Positions 1 through 13,800 of a stretch of 64,000 nucleotides of DNA are shown piece by piece (the stretch's first letter is position 1; every line of letters begins with the position of its first letter). The notes beneath the pieces were generated by a model. It was not told the DNA's origin. It did no database searches and saw only the letters and a list, made by a program, of their open reading frames with translations. The DNA lies in the NCBI GenBank assembly GCA_963978905.1, contig OZ022259.1, positions 4,960,001-5,024,000 on the forward strand, given 5' to 3'. A program made the position numbers and the translations under genes. Origin of the DNA: Trichostrongylus colubriformis. Taxonomy: Eukaryota > Nematoda > Chromadorea > Rhabditida > Trichostrongylidae.

Positions 1-885
1 GAACACTCAAGGTTAGAAGCGATAATCGGTGAAAAAACCCGGATTTGAAAGCGCGACGCTGCGGTGTCCATAAGCATCCCATTCGCATCAACACACTGAC
101 TTTCCGAGTTGTCCGCTGTAGGAGACGGGCCGTGGGCCAACGTTAGTTGTAGCACCTGACTCCCAGCGCAGTGGAGTGGCCATTCCCAACTACATTGGCA
201 TTCATGTAAGTACATCAGAAACAACATAAGAAAGAACAAAGGAGAAGTAATAGGAAAAAAACAATCATAATAAAAACATTTCCTCTTGGCACCATGCCAA
301 GGCGTCAAATTGGCGGGTTTGTGCAACGACGGCCCCTTAAAGGTACAGTTCACGATAATTTTCATGCGTCTTCGCGTTCCGCAAAAACTCTTAGGGTGCT
401 GAAGAACACAAAAGGGAAAAAGCAGCCAAAGAAATTTCTAAAATTGCTTGAAATAAGGTGTTCCTGACCTTTTGCTTCGGCGAGTTTTCAACTTAGAAGC
501 AAGCATTTGAACAAGTTTTCGTGTGATAATATCATTCGATAAGGTTGCTATTACTATGGGAATCCTCCCTATCCTATCTTATCGCAGTCCATATCATGTC
601 TCTTATCCACGTAGATGCCACTGCTGCTCTGCTGGCTAACGATAAGTCGTAGAATGGGTGGGGGCCAGCTCGAGACGGTGGCCGCCAGCTGACTTACGGG
701 TTCTTCACGCGCTCGGCGCTCAACCTCACGCGCGGTGATGGCACAGGCTTTGCCGTAGTGGTAGGGCCTATCTACTCGCGGATGGAACCAAGACACTTAT
801 ATTATCGTGAACTGTCCCTTTAAACTCGTCCGAACTACCTCTGTTCTACCGTTGGCCAAAATTTCCCCCTTCCGGTGTCTGTAAA
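1..885. repeat. Interspersed repeat R1, copy 1 (left end outside window, split by a MITE)
   Basis: Positions 1-336 plus about 824-885 match two other stretches (about 4575-5010 and 35985-36437) almost base for base. Shared landmarks include 'gaagcgataatcgg', 'ccaacgttagttgtagcacc', 'tcttggcacc/tatgccaa' and a right end near 'ccggtgtct'. The copy starts before the window and is interrupted at a TTAA by a separate element. No protein-coding frame is shared by the copies. It is non-coding dispersed DNA, class unknown. A short stretch near 2340-2375 also resembles the right end. Confidence 0.8.
341..819. mobile_element. piggyBac-like MITE with TTAA target duplication
   Basis: A 479-bp segment is bounded by 19-bp terminal inverted repeats (AGGTACAGTTCACGATAAT at 341-359, and its near-perfect complement at 801-819 with one mismatch). 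It is flanked by TTAA on both sides (337-340 and 820-823). The two other R1 copies carry an uninterrupted single TTAA at this position, so the insertion and its 4-bp duplication are seen directly. TTAA duplication is the hallmark of piggyBac-type transposition. No transposase is encoded, so this is a non-autonomous element. Confidence 0.8.
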
Positions 886-1262
886 TGCGGCACAGTGCCA
901 GTGCAATGTGAAGAGTTTGGATTTCATCAGTCCTGACACTTCCTTCCCACAAATCATGATCTCCATGTGCTTTCTGCCTTTTGGCCATTAAATGAGTGCT
1001 TACTGTAAGATACCGCTATGCCCTAAGGTCAAATTTAGCAGGCTTCATCTGTGCGCGCAACATTATGGCCCACAACGCCTAACCCACCAAGAGCTCACCT
1101 GTCATACAGGCTAGCGGAAAGACCTGAGACTAAAGATCATATGTGTGCAATTTACCACACATGCTTACAAAACAGTCACCCTCAGGCCGCCTTCATACGC
1201 TGAGGTGGTGCCGGCGGTATGACGTAGCTGCGTTCACATGCAACGAGGGAGAGTGGCACGGA
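886..1262. other. No gene or repeat recognised
   Basis: After the R1 repeat this stretch shows only short chance reading frames and no inverted-repeat ends. Confidence 0.4.
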
Positions 1263-1497
1263 GGATGTGTACCCATATGTTAGGATTGTCGCACCACTGC
1301 ATGTCACAAGCGAAGCAAGGCGGACGAGCTAAAGGCGCCATGTTGTTGGGTCCCGGTGCGATTACAAGTCAACTGCGTATCGCGCCCCCAGCATTAGCGT
1401 ATAATCGTTCTAAGACCCAACAACCGCGACGCGCATAGCTCGCACACACTGCGTCGCACGCCGTTCGTGCGAAATCTTGACATAAGAGTACACACCC
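1263..1497. mobile_element. MULE-like MITE, copy A (diverged)
   Basis: It shares its ends (GGATGTGTACCCATATGTTAGG at the left, ending in GTACACACCC) and a core with the copy at 3444-3728. The core includes 'gacccaacaac' and 'cgattacaagtcaactgc', in inverted orientation relative to that copy. A clean 9-bp duplication is no longer visible. It lies about 170 bp upstream of the first host exon. Confidence 0.6.
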
Positions 1498-1664
1498 GTC
1501 TTTCAGCATGGTATTCGCCACAAATCATTTCGATGGAAGTCGTTCCACCATCCGAAGAGATCATGTCTTCACATATCTCATTTTCCTCATTACTCCAGTG
1601 GTGGAATAAGCCTCAAAAATTTTTGAAACCTAACAAATAATAACCGATATTTACTCTGCCAAAT

Positions 1665-1855
1665 ATGAGGAAGTTTCACAATAAAAAATTGATCAAAGTA
1701 TTAAATACAATTAAAACACTTTCTGTCCTCATATTTTATTTCAGTGGACATTGCGATGTCATTTTGTTGGTGATCTCATTCCTGGTGGCCGCTACAAGAG
1801 CTCTTACTAACTGCCCATCTCAATGTGTTTGTGAGGACAACAGCATCGTGTGCTC
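1665..1855 (+). CDS. LRR-like gene exon 1: signal segment and N-terminal Cys cap
   Basis: The ATG at 1665 opens a frame encoding a basic N-terminus, two hydrophobic stretches and the cap CPSQCVCEDNSIVC, which fits the LRRNT pattern. The exon ends after TC at 1855 with donor GTAAGT, in phase 2; read-through would stop at once. An internal 'tttatttcag' at about 1744 could be a trans- or cis-splice acceptor. The downstream part has no in-frame ATG, so that alternative needs an upstream exon. Confidence 0.65.
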
Positions 1856-4800
1856 GTAAGTCAATTAGTGCTCCGTTAAGCCACTAATGCGGCAAGACAA
1901 CCCATCATCCGTACAACATGGATTGCATACCCTGGCGAAGACGCTTTCATTCCAATTGTTTCACTAAAGGCACCAGTAGGGGTAGGGAAAAACTGAGATC
2001 TGGGAGTACATGTTCTCTGAAACAAATCTTCTACTTCAGAAGAGGTCACATTTGGTGAAAATCGCTTTAACAAAACGCGGCTTGGGGTCTTATGGCGACC
2101 CCGCAGCTCGTCATGCCGTGATGCGGTCATGCGCCCGGGCGAGTTGCAGGGAAGCGGCGGGACAACGATCGCGGCCGGCTGGTTTAGACTCTAGCCTGTC
2201 TTCAGTCTACTCCGGCGAGACGCGGAGGACGGGAGAGAGGAGGCGGATTTTCGAGTTCCTATTCCTCGGTTTTCCTCGCAGTTTTATGTCGTTCTTTCTC
2301 TACTCTTATATTGCTGAGCATCTCTACTCTCATAATCCCCCAATTTGCCAAATTTACCCCTCCCGGTGTCTTTAAACTTTGGTAGAACACCAGAAAATGG
2401 TACTGCAGAAATACTGGAATAAAAGTGAAAAGTGTTTCATCCAAAGAAGTCTTCCTCTAGAAGAGAAGTACTCTGGTACTCTGTGGTAGGTGAGTGGTAC
2501 TCTTAAGGAGTCGAAAGGATTTGTGAGTGGGAGAAAGCCGCATGTTAGTGTGTGATCCATCATGCATCCGAAGCCACGCATTAATGTGACCGCATGCGTG
2601 ATGTAGGGGGAGAAGATCGGCGGAGCTGTACTTCAAGAGCACTTACGATCGAACGGCGCAGCGGCAGAAAAGTGAACCTTTTCAGTGCCGCAGGAATAGA
2701 AATAAAGAAAGAGAAGGAAAAATTTTACTAAAAATAAACTTTCACTACTTATTGGATTGTTGAACCTATAGGAAAGGATATAATGGAGAGCAGTAGGACA
2801 GAGGATACGATAGAGAATATTAGAGAAATTAATGTTCAAAAAAGAACGACCGAAGTAGGGCAACAGTTTCCAAGTGCCGGCACCTACAAGCTGCCAAGTT
2901 AGATGGCAAAAGGTAGAGACTTGATTAGCAGTGAACAGGACCAGATTAATCCAATTTGTAATGGTTTCTGAAACACATGTGAAATGGGAGGCACCATCCA
3001 CGGCACCACGGCAGTCCGTCACGTTGCGCGCGGTATTTGCGCACTACGCACAGGAAGGAGATGGCACCGCACGACTTTCGTGTGCTGACTCACACCTGTC
3101 TAACAATAAGTTCTGGAGATGATGCGTTTTCGTCAAGGAAATCACCATTTTATAGACTGTGTGAAAAGCCGTGCACGTAGGCTAGTTCAAGTAATGTGTA
3201 ATGTGAATAAGAGGAGGAAAAAAACAGCAACTGCAAAGTGGGGACAGTTCTCGCAGTAAAATATTTGAAGAAAAAAATTGTAGCATGTTTCAAATGTGCG
3301 CTGTTTTTTGTCCCATAGCTATCAGTCACTGAGTAATTACGATGAGCAATAAAGTAAATGTTTCAAGGCGTTCAAAGGTTTACGAGAATCACACAACTTA
3401 GGAGTATGGAAGAGGTGCTCCCCAAAAGGGGTGGTCAAGGTTCGGGTGTGCACCCTTATGTCAGGATATTGCACCGCGGCATATCGCAAGTGAGTGTGCA
3501 CCCTTATGTCAGGATTTCGCACGACGACGAGCGACGTGCGACGCGGTGTGTGCGGGCTATGCGCGTCGCGGTAGTTGGGTCTTAGAACGATTATACGGTA
3601 AAGTTAGTGGCGCGATATGCAGTTGACTTGTAATCGCTTCGGGACCCAACAACATGGCGCCTCCAGCTCATCCGCACTGTTTCGCTGCAATACGCCGCGG
3701 TGCGATATCCTGACATAAAAGTACACCCCCAAGGATATCGAATAAGTATTGGAAGCCAAAGAACACAAAAGTTGTAAAGGAAGTTGGGAGACGAGTGACG
3801 GGATACAGTGGGGGTTCAAAGGTAAGGGTAGGGCCAAAGTTTCATTGAGCATAATCATAACTTTACAGTCATAGTACATTCATCAACTCCTGTGCGTTGA
3901 ATAGTACAGGAGCTTAAAGGCTATGCCCGCAATGGCTAGGTTATTGACTGCTACCCTCTGACCAGGGAAGACTTTTAACCTTAGTTGGAATTTTATTTGA
4001 GATCCGGACGGATCTATAGCTCTATTGATCTGTAGGGATCCCTATTCGAAGTTCCAATGAAAGTTGTGAAGCTCTTCCTGGTAGATTCCCAGACCATGAA
4101 AAAAGAATTATAAAGGATAATATACGAGTCTTCAGCAGCACTGCATTGCAGGAAATTCTGCGTTGGGAGCCAGTGGTTTCAGAACTTTATTAAAACAATG
4201 CAAGGATATATTCCATTCAATGAAAAATGACAACGAGCGAACCAGGTAGAGCTCAATCGCCAAGAACTTATAGTACAGTAGAAACTACTCGTAGTTCTTG
4301 TGGGTCAGGGCTGTGGGCACAGTGTATGCCTACTAGCCCAAGCTGACCCTGTTTTCCCTATCCACTGCTAGCCCACCGAGAATAGCACCTATAGAGCCAG
4401 ATGAAGACTTAATTTTATTGCATTCAAAAGAATCACGCATAGTTCCTATCAGTCTGAGTTTCCATAGCCAGTAAATGCTTACTTCTCTATCCTTATTCCT
4501 TGACCTCCCTTCTCAATTGTCAACCTACTCTAAATGGTAACAGAGCGTTACGGAACAGACCAAGGGTTAGGGTCCGAAACAGGAGGAAGCAAAGAAATGA
4601 GCATTTTGTAACGTACATTGATGCTTAGAAGCGATAATCGGTGAAAATCCCGGGTTCAAAAGCGCGACGCTGAGGTGTGTATTCGCATCAACAAACCGAC
4701 TTTCCGAGTTGTCCGCTGTAGGAGACGGGCCGTGGGCCAACGTTAGTTGTAGCACCTGACTCCCAGCGCAATGAAGTGGCCATTCCCAACTTACATTAGC

Positions 4801-7800
4801 ATTCATGTAAGTACATCTAGAAACATTATAAGAAAGAACAAAGGAAAAAGTAAAGGGAAAGAACAAATTCATAATAAAAACATCTCCTCTTGGCACCATG
4901 CCAAAGCGTCAAATTGGCGAGTTTGTGCAATGGCAGCCACTTAAACTCGTCCCAACTACGACTGTTCTACCATATGCCAAAACTACCCCCTTCCGGAGTC
5001 TTTAGTTGCAGGACAGATACAAGGACCACCTGGCTCTTATAGGGCCAGACTCTTGATAAAATCTAATTCTACTATACAATACACCTGACCCTCTTCCATT
5101 TCCTATCCACAGTTACCCACTTCAAAGTGAACAATATCGTTATGATAATGCTATAGGCATAGGATTACGAACGTAACCCAAATGACTGGTACGATGAACA
5201 CTGAATACTAATCAATGCGATGCCCTCCGCAGTAATGCGATTTCCTTCATACATAGAAATGAACAGCAGCACAGACTGAATCAAGGAATTCCCAACGCAT
5301 ATTCGTGGGAGAAAGAAGGGGCTAGCCATCGTGTGCAGTTGGCAGAACGGCTTAGAAAACTGGAACCGTGGCTGAGCGCAAGCTAAAGCCACATGCTACT
5401 ATTTGTGACATGGATGATTAGAGAAAACTACAAAAGCACTGTGACGTCGGTGAGAAGAGAGGAACTGGTCACTTTATTTTTTCACACATTCAAGTATTTA
5501 AATATTTGTTTAATGAAAATAAAAATAATAAATATAAATAATAATAAATAGTATTTGAATATTTATTTAGTAATGGTGCACAATTTTTTTCTAAAAAGGA
5601 CGAATTAGACGGCCAGCCAATGTTTAGAACAGAATGCGCCACGTATGCCTACCCATCCAAAATATTAAAGCAATTCGAAACTGCAACTGCCCCATGCGAT
5701 GACTTGAGGAAGGAAACTATTGCGTAAGTCGCTTGCTACTGTACTTCCACAAGCCGCTGTCCTCATTTTTGATCATTTTGAGTGGAACGGATCATTTTTT
5801 GAGTGGAACGAGGAAAATCGCTGGAAATGCAAGCGCAGGACAAGTTTTTTTTCGGAAATGTTGGGGCAGCCGAGTGATCTCACTGTGAATAAAGCAATGA
5901 ACACTGTTTATGTATGATTGTACTACCAAACATGTTTACATCAACAGTTGCTCTATATAAGTGCTTCTATGGTATGGTTCGTCTCAATTGTGTGTCATGC
6001 CTTCCAATAAAGCTTCCTGCTCTCTACCTGCCGACAAGGACACAACAACTGGCGATCAGGATAACGACTGCAAGGAACCCACCGCCGCCATCGCCACCAC
6101 AAGACAAGACGCTCCATACAAGGATCTGCTGAAGATGTTGGCCGATCAGCAGAAGACAATGGCCGACCAGCAGAAACTGCTTGTCGATCTGTTCAAGAAG
6201 ATGTCGACCACCAATGCCACAACGGAGGAGTCACTCTTTGACAGGATGTCAAGAAGAATCGATAAGTTTGCCTACGACCCGGAACAAGATGACTGCTTCA
6301 GCTTATGGTACAGTCGGCACAAGGACATCTTTGAAATTGACTGCAAAGGAATGGAAGAGAAAATGAAGACTCGTCTGCTCGTCTCCGCCCTAGACGCCGT
6401 GAGTCACACTCGCTTTTCTCGTTACATTCTTCCTAAGGAGCCTAGTGAGCTTAGCTGGATGGATACCCTAGGAGTATTGAAAACACTATTTGGGACCAAG
6501 AAGAGCCTTTTTCGTCGTCGATTCGAGTGCTTTCGGATGAACTTCTCGCCTAACGAAGATATAGACAACTTCGTCAACTTGCTGAAAGTTCGCGCCATGG
6601 AGGCCAACTTCAAAGATATCAAGCAGGAAACCCTAGAATGTCTAGCTTTGACGTTTGCCTTCCAAGCCCCTGAACTAGCTGAATATCGCATACGATTTCT
6701 TCGCAGACTGGATGAAGACGAAAACACTACCGTGGACGATTTGGCTAAGGAATACCACGCCTGGAAATCGGTGAAGGACGATTCCAAAATCGTTGAGGCG
6801 GTTACATCACCTGGCGTCTGTGCTGTTCAGAAAAGGGGAAAGCGACGTCCACGGCTTCCACCGAAACCTCGGTCCCCACCATCACCTTGTCCTATTTGTC
6901 AACACCAACATTGGAAGAAAGACTGCCCAGAAAACCGCAAAGTTACCAGTGCCGCTCAGGAGTCAAGGACTGCACCACGACGTCGCCAAAAGCAGTCTTC
7001 GCCGCGCATTTGGTATCAGCGAGCCATCGGTCGCGCTGGCGATGTCCAGAAGTACCTGGAAGTTCACATTAATGGACATCCCACCCATCTCCAGTTGGAT
7101 ACCGGCGCCGACGTCACCATTATCTCTCGTCCAACCTGGATGCAGCTCGGAAGCCCACATCTGCAGAAGACCTATGACGTCTTCAAAGGAGCCAACGGTC
7201 AACCACTTGTAATTCACGGAAAATTTGAAGCTTCTTTCGTGGTCGTGGATAACCGAGGAAAGGCTCACCCCGGTCAAGGCATCTGTTACGTTTCCGATGA
7301 CCTTGATCTTCTGGGAATCACGTGGATCGAACAAATTTCGGACTTCAGTTCTGTTCTGAAAAAGTTCAACATCCACAAAGTTCAGACGCTCAACCAAGAC
7401 GCCCTCCGAGAACCGACCGTCGCTAAGCTAAAACGGACATTCCCTGATGTGTTCATGTCCGGCCTTGGATGTTGCACCAAGACCAAAGCGACTCTCTCTC
7501 TTAAGCCCGATGCTCGCCCGATTTTCATCAAGAAAAGACCTGTTCCCTACGCCTCTGTACCACTCCTCGACGCCGAAATCGACCGTCTCCTAGCACAAAA
7601 CGTCATTTCCGCCGTCGACCACTCACAGTGGGCTGCGCCTATCGTCGTTGTAAGGAAGGCCAACGGTACCATTCGACTTTGCGCCGACTTTTCCACAGGA
7701 CTCAACGACGCTTTGCTCTTGCACCGACACCCACTGCCCACCGCAGAGGACGTCTTTACCAAACTCAATGGCGGAACTGTCTTCTCTCAGATCGACTTCG

Positions 7801-10800
7801 CTGATGCCTACCTACAGATCGAAGTCGACAACGACTCCAAAGAGCTCCTCACTGTCAACACACATAGAGGACTCTACCGCTACAACCGTTTACCATTTGG
7901 AGTCAAGTCCGCTCCTGGCATCTTCCAGCAGATCATCGACTCCATGATTGCTGGACTCAACGGCGTTGCTGCCTATCTAGACGACGTCATCGTCACTGGC
8001 CGCACACTTACCGAGCACAACGCCAACCTGGAAGCCCTATTCTCAAGGATATCCGCTTACGGCTTCCGCGTCCGTATAGACAAATGTCACTTCGTGATGA
8101 CTCAACTCACTTATCTCGGAAATATCATCACTGCTGCTGGACGCCGGCCCGATCCAAGAAAGATCGACGCCATATCCAAGATGCCAAAACCGAAGGATAC
8201 CGCTCAGGTCCGGTCATTCCTCGGACTCATCAACCACTACGGAGCATTTGTGCCAGAAATGCGCCAGCTCCGTGCACCGTTGGATGCACTGCTCAAGAAA
8301 GATGCTTCATTCAACTGGAACTCCGAATGCGATGCTGCCTTCGAACGCGCCAAGGAGATACTCGCCTCGGACCTGCTCCTCACTCATTATGATCCCAAGT
8401 TACCCATAATCGTCGCGGCCGACGCCTCAGAATACGGGATCGGAGCAGTTATTTCTCACCGGAACCACGACGGATCCGAGAAAGCCATCTATCATGCAAG
8501 CCGCTCACTTACTGCTGCAGAGAAAAACTATGGCCAGATAGAGAAGGAAGGTCTCGCACTTATCTTCGCCGTACGCAAGTTTCATCGATACCTCTATGGA
8601 CGCCGTTTCACGCTTCTCACCGATCATAAACCACTTCTAGCAATCTTTGGATCGAAGAAAGGGATCCCGGCCTACTCTGCAAATCGCTTGCAACGCTGGA
8701 GATTGACACTACTCGCCTATGATTTCGACATTGAGTACCGTAGTACCACTAGCTTCGGACAAGCCGACGCACTTTCCCGTCTCATTGCCGCCCAGTCACC
8801 CCCGGAAGAAGACGTGATTATTGCTAAAATTGCCAAAGATGTGGACGCCATCTTCTGCGACCATGTTAGCCGCTTACCGCTTAGCGCCAACGATATTGCT
8901 CGTGCTACAGCTGAGGACGACTGCCTACGCCAAGTTTTGGACCACGTCACTCACGATACGTGGCCGAAAAAGCCCTCACCTGCCGTTGCCAGATACGCCC
9001 ATTTGCGAGATGACTTGTCAACACAGCAAGGTTGCCTACTCTTTGGAGCTCGTATCATCATCCCACCATCACTACAGCCGTCTATCCTAAAGACACTTCA
9101 TGAAGGACACCCAGGGATGAACCGAATGAAAGCTCTCGCACGCAGCTATGTATTTTGGACAGGAATCAATGAAGATGTGGAGAAACTAGTTCGCACATGC
9201 ACTGACTGTCAGGAGGCTGCAAAATCACCGATCAAACACACCCTTTGTCCCTGGCCCCGTCCAAGTGCACCATGGAGCCGCATACACATTGACTATGCTG
9301 GTCCTCTTGACGGAATTTCGTACCTAGTGGTCGTAGATGCCTTCTCCAAGTGGCCCGAAATCATACCGATGACCTCTACTACCACCACTGCAACCCTGAA
9401 GGAACTCCAAAGCCTTTTTGCAAGATTCGGATTTCCTCAAATCATCGTATCGGACAATGGAACCCAGTTCACTTCCACCGAGTTCCAAGACTTCTGTCGG
9501 AAGAAAGGTATTGAACATATCCGGTCACCGCCGTTCCATCCTCAGTCGAATGGACAGGCTGAGCGATTCGTGGATACTTTCAAGCGGACACTTCAAAAAC
9601 TGAAGAACAATGGTACGACAACGGATGCTCTACAAACCTTTCTCTTCACCTACAGAAATACGCCATGTGCCTCATCGCCCGATGGACGCAGTCCTGCAGA
9701 AAACTTCATAGGACGACACCTTCGCAGCACTTTGGATCTCCTCAGACCTAATGGAGAAACAGGAAGCTCGCAAAGCACCGACATGGAAAAGCAGTTCAAT
9801 CGCCGACATGGAGCTAGGCCCAGAAAGTTTGAGCCGGACGATCTTGTCTACGCCCGAGATTACCGCTCCGGACAACCACGATGGTCTCCTGGACGCATTC
9901 TACTCCGACACGGACGCGCCCTGTACGACGTTATGGTTCAAGGAAGCATCTGGAAACGTCACGTGAATCAGCTACTTCCCCGTACCTCGATGGAAACAGC
10001 AACTCAGCTGATGGAAGCATTCGACGTGCCGTTCAACTCCTCAGCTCCACCTTCACAACCACAACCTACATTGCCATCGTCTCCTACTCTGGCCGCAACT
10101 ACATCGACCACGAAGTCGACAGAAACGACGACTACAACCATACCTACACCTTCAACTACACACCGACGATCGACTCGAATTCGACACCCGCCAGAATTTC
10201 TTCAGATTGATCCATACGCCAAGTCGTATTATGGACGTCAATCTTAGGGGGGAGGTGTTGGGGCAGCCGAGTGATCTCACTGTGAATAAAGCAATGAACA
10301 CTGTTTATGTATGATTGTACTACCAAACATGTTTACATCAACAGTTGCTCTATATAAGTGCTTCTATGGTATGGTTCGTCTCAATTGTGTGTCATGCCTT
10401 CCAATAAAGCTTCCTGCTCTCTACCTGCCGACAAGGACACAACAGGAAACAACCAGGTTTCTGAAGCGGTTTCATATAGATATATGTGTACGTCCAAGGG
10501 TGTGACTAAGGAGCAAGATTAAAATCATTATTTTCATGTTTTTGAGCTGTGAATGTGCAAATTAAAGTAATTTGAATTATGGGTGGACTGAGCTGCGCAA
10601 ATAGGACTGGAATTTGCTATCCATTTTATCCCTTGTGTCAAAAAGACTGAGATTTGGACGAACTTTGTGTCAGATACATACATGGTAATAGGGCAGTGTT
10701 CTAAAGCTGCAGCATGCCGAAACTGAGACGAAAAGAAGACAAAGAAAGTGCTAAGGTTTCGAGCATAGTCAAAGATAGACTGTAAAACTTTAGAGGAGTT

Positions 10801-13800
10801 CATAATGGGTTTTCCTCCCCTCAGGGAAGAAAGTGCGACATGAGAATGAGGGCAATTCAATTATTCATTTTTTAGGCGTCCGCTACGCATTTTCCCCAGG
10901 AGTGGATTAAATCCATTTTGTACACTTCTTCTCTGAAATTTCCATTTCTTACCCTCATTCTCATGTCGCACGTTCTTCCACATGTATGAATAAAAGAAAA
11001 TGAAAGGAAAGAAAAGTTGAGGAACGCGACTGTGAACCGATGAATCACGCGGGGTGCCCCTACTCTGATGCTGTCCACTTCAAACTTTTACTTTCGTTCC
11101 GCTCTACGTCCACTTTTCACTTTCAGTGAAAAAACTGCTGAACAAAAATTGAACGAGATCTTAACTAATTATCCTTTGTGAATCCTCCGACTATGTAGCA
11201 CTACGGCGTATTTCAAAAGGATTGCAGCACGGTTTTTACGGTGTAACTTTTCTTGTAGCTATCGTGACTTCACGCATTTTCTATGAGAATTTCATTTAAA
11301 CCTAAACTTGACACAATTAGGGATACCTATGTGATTTCCAATCCCTTTGTTGCAATTGGTAACCTCAGAGCTTTGGAGTTTGTTTCGGCTATGGGTAGCG
11401 ACCTTCTGGTACCTTGTAGTGATTTGTGGTTCCTCTGAACCTTTCACTTATCTTCTATCATTCCTCCTTTTAGTGCAAGGTCAATTGAGAGCTGCTGAAC
11501 CAGCGATACTCAATGGAGAAATTGTGGCTTTGTCCAGCCGCGAAATAGCCCTCTTTTGGGTCCCGAAACTACTACAGTGTGTCCCAAAAGTATAGGTCCA
11601 CCCTTTTTTCATCCATATCTATAGAATGGGACAGCAATTTCCGTCTTAATTTTTACCAGTAGTACCTGATGGCTGTCGCAATCAAAGGCCCCAGTAAAAC
11701 TGAAAACACAAAACCGCAAAATTTTATTTTATTTTTTTTCAGAAATAACGGTGTCCCAAAAGTATAGGTCCACTCAGGTTTTCCGCTTTGCTTTCATCGA
11801 GAGGTAAGTTGTGAAGTAAGTGTGTTGACGCATTCTTCTGAGATTTACTCGTCAGTGCCATGCCACGCGGAACGCACCTATCTGAGTACGAAAAAGGACA
11901 AATCCTGGCCTACAAGGATGTGGGACTCAGCAATCGCGAAATTTCTGAGAAGATGGGCCTATCCTACAACTTGATCAACAGCGAAAAAGAGAAGTGGAAG
12001 GCCGCAGAAGCTTCCTGAGAGGCAGAAGCGTAGGATCCTCAACCCTGCGTCCAATTTTACAAAGGGTGTTCGTCGGCTGTGTAGGTGACACCTACTGCAT
12101 CGAAAAGCTCTGTGCATCGTCTGCTCAAGTCGTCTTCTCACATCGAGCGAAGACGGTTTTTGTATACGCCACACCTCACGAGGGAGCACGAAAAAGCTCG
12201 AATCCATTTTGCCAAGGAACATGTCAGCTGGACGCATCAATGGGATGAGGTAGTCTACAGGGCTACATTATTGACGTAGTGTAGTTCACGGCGTATCAGT
12301 AATAGCGTTACCGGTATCTTTTCTGATGAGAAAAGTCCAAATTGGACGAATTTGATGGCTTGGCAAGTCATTGGAAGGATCTGAGGAAGGAGCCGCGCTA
12401 CTTCTCGAGGCGCGGATTTGCTGGTGGTAGTGTTATGGTTTGGGCCGCCTTCTCTTGCTTTGGTAAGGGCAGGATAGTATTCATCACGCATCGTATGGAT
12501 TCCAGGGCTTATCGGGACGTTCTAGAAAGTAGTTTACTACCATACAGACTGCAGTTTTCATCGATGCGCTTAAAGTTCCAACAAGATAACGTTTCTGTTC
12601 TCTACAAAGCGTGGTTCGAAGCGAGAAATATTAGTCTTCTTGAGTGGCCCACCAAGTCGCCGGACTTGAATCCAATAAAGAACCTCTGAAGTATCCATGT
12701 TCGAGACGTTTACTCCGACTGCAAGCAATTCTACAACGTCGGAAAGTTGGAGAGCGCCATCCAGGAGGCTTGGGAGAGAGTGTCGCTGGAACGATCGCTC
12801 AACTTGCCCAGAGTATGCCGAAGCAGATGATCGCGGTGATCTGAAGGAAAGGAAAGGCCACAAGTTTTTAAAAATTGTTGTTGCTAATGATTTTATTTGG
12901 CTCACCGTTGAAAAAGTTGGAATTACTATGTGGACCTATACTTTTGGGACAGTGTGATTTTTGAAGAAAAAAGCTAATAAAATTTTGCAATTTTATGTCT
13001 TCAATTTTACTGAGGCGTTTGATCGCTATAGTGATCAGGTACCGCAGATAAAAATTTGGAAAGGAATCGCTGGTCCATTCTAAAGATATGGGTAAAAAAT
13101 AGAGTGGACCTATACTTTTGGGACACACTGTATGTTGCACGCATTATAGATCCACCCATTATCCTTTAATACAATCACTCTATTTGAATTTCATTTGATT
13201 CACTACTCGTATCTTTTAAGACCAGTTTCGTCTCTGAAAAAAAACTCTGACCTCGTTTACTACAATCAGTTTCCACTCGCAAAAAATCGTGATGGCCGGT
13301 CCCAAGGGCTTACGGGTTCCCTACTTTCGGTTGGAAATTTGCAACCCATATTCATTTTCCGTTCCCATCTATGGTCTCTGCAAGTGAGACACTCATCGCC
13401 CTCCTCCTTTCTCCGGTTGAGGTTTAAAAGGTTACCACTACGGCATGCTGAATCAGCCATGGTTCCTTATCAGTCCGTGCTTCAGCCGGTTGCTAGCCTT
13501 CTGCACAATGCCAGGGGTAGCATCACTGATAAATATTGGATGTGAACAATCGCATCAGTGGATATCTAAACCGCTGTTCAACCTTATCTTTACTATTATA
13601 TGTAGTTTCAAATGCAGTGGTGAGATAGTTCGAACCAAATATGGAAATTATTGAATTTAAAAGTTGAGGTGCTCAGAACATAGTACGAAACTAAAAAGAA
13701 GAGAATACAGAATGAAACGATCAGCACTCGAGAGATAAGATCCCCTTCCCACTGTTAGATCTGAAAGGGGCAGGACATTTCAAAAAATGGCAGGACAGAA

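Larger units (their letters stand above)
5859..10444 (+). mobile_element. Intact Ty3/gypsy LTR retrotransposon
   Basis: This 4586-bp element has two 189-bp LTRs that read identically, a perfect 5-bp target duplication (GGAAA at 5854-5858 and 10445-10449), a TGGCGA-type primer binding site after the 5' LTR, a purine tract before the 3' LTR and one uninterrupted gag-pol frame. The order protease, reverse transcriptase, RNase H, integrase is diagnostic of Ty3/gypsy. There is no envelope-like frame. Identical LTRs and an open frame mean a recent insertion that may still be active. Confidence 0.95.

Noticed and set aside
11752..12952. A separate transposon nested in the 11575-13130 element
   Set aside because: The inner motifs lack TA duplications and the segments outside them are inverted copies of each other, which fits Tc3-style two-site inverted repeats.
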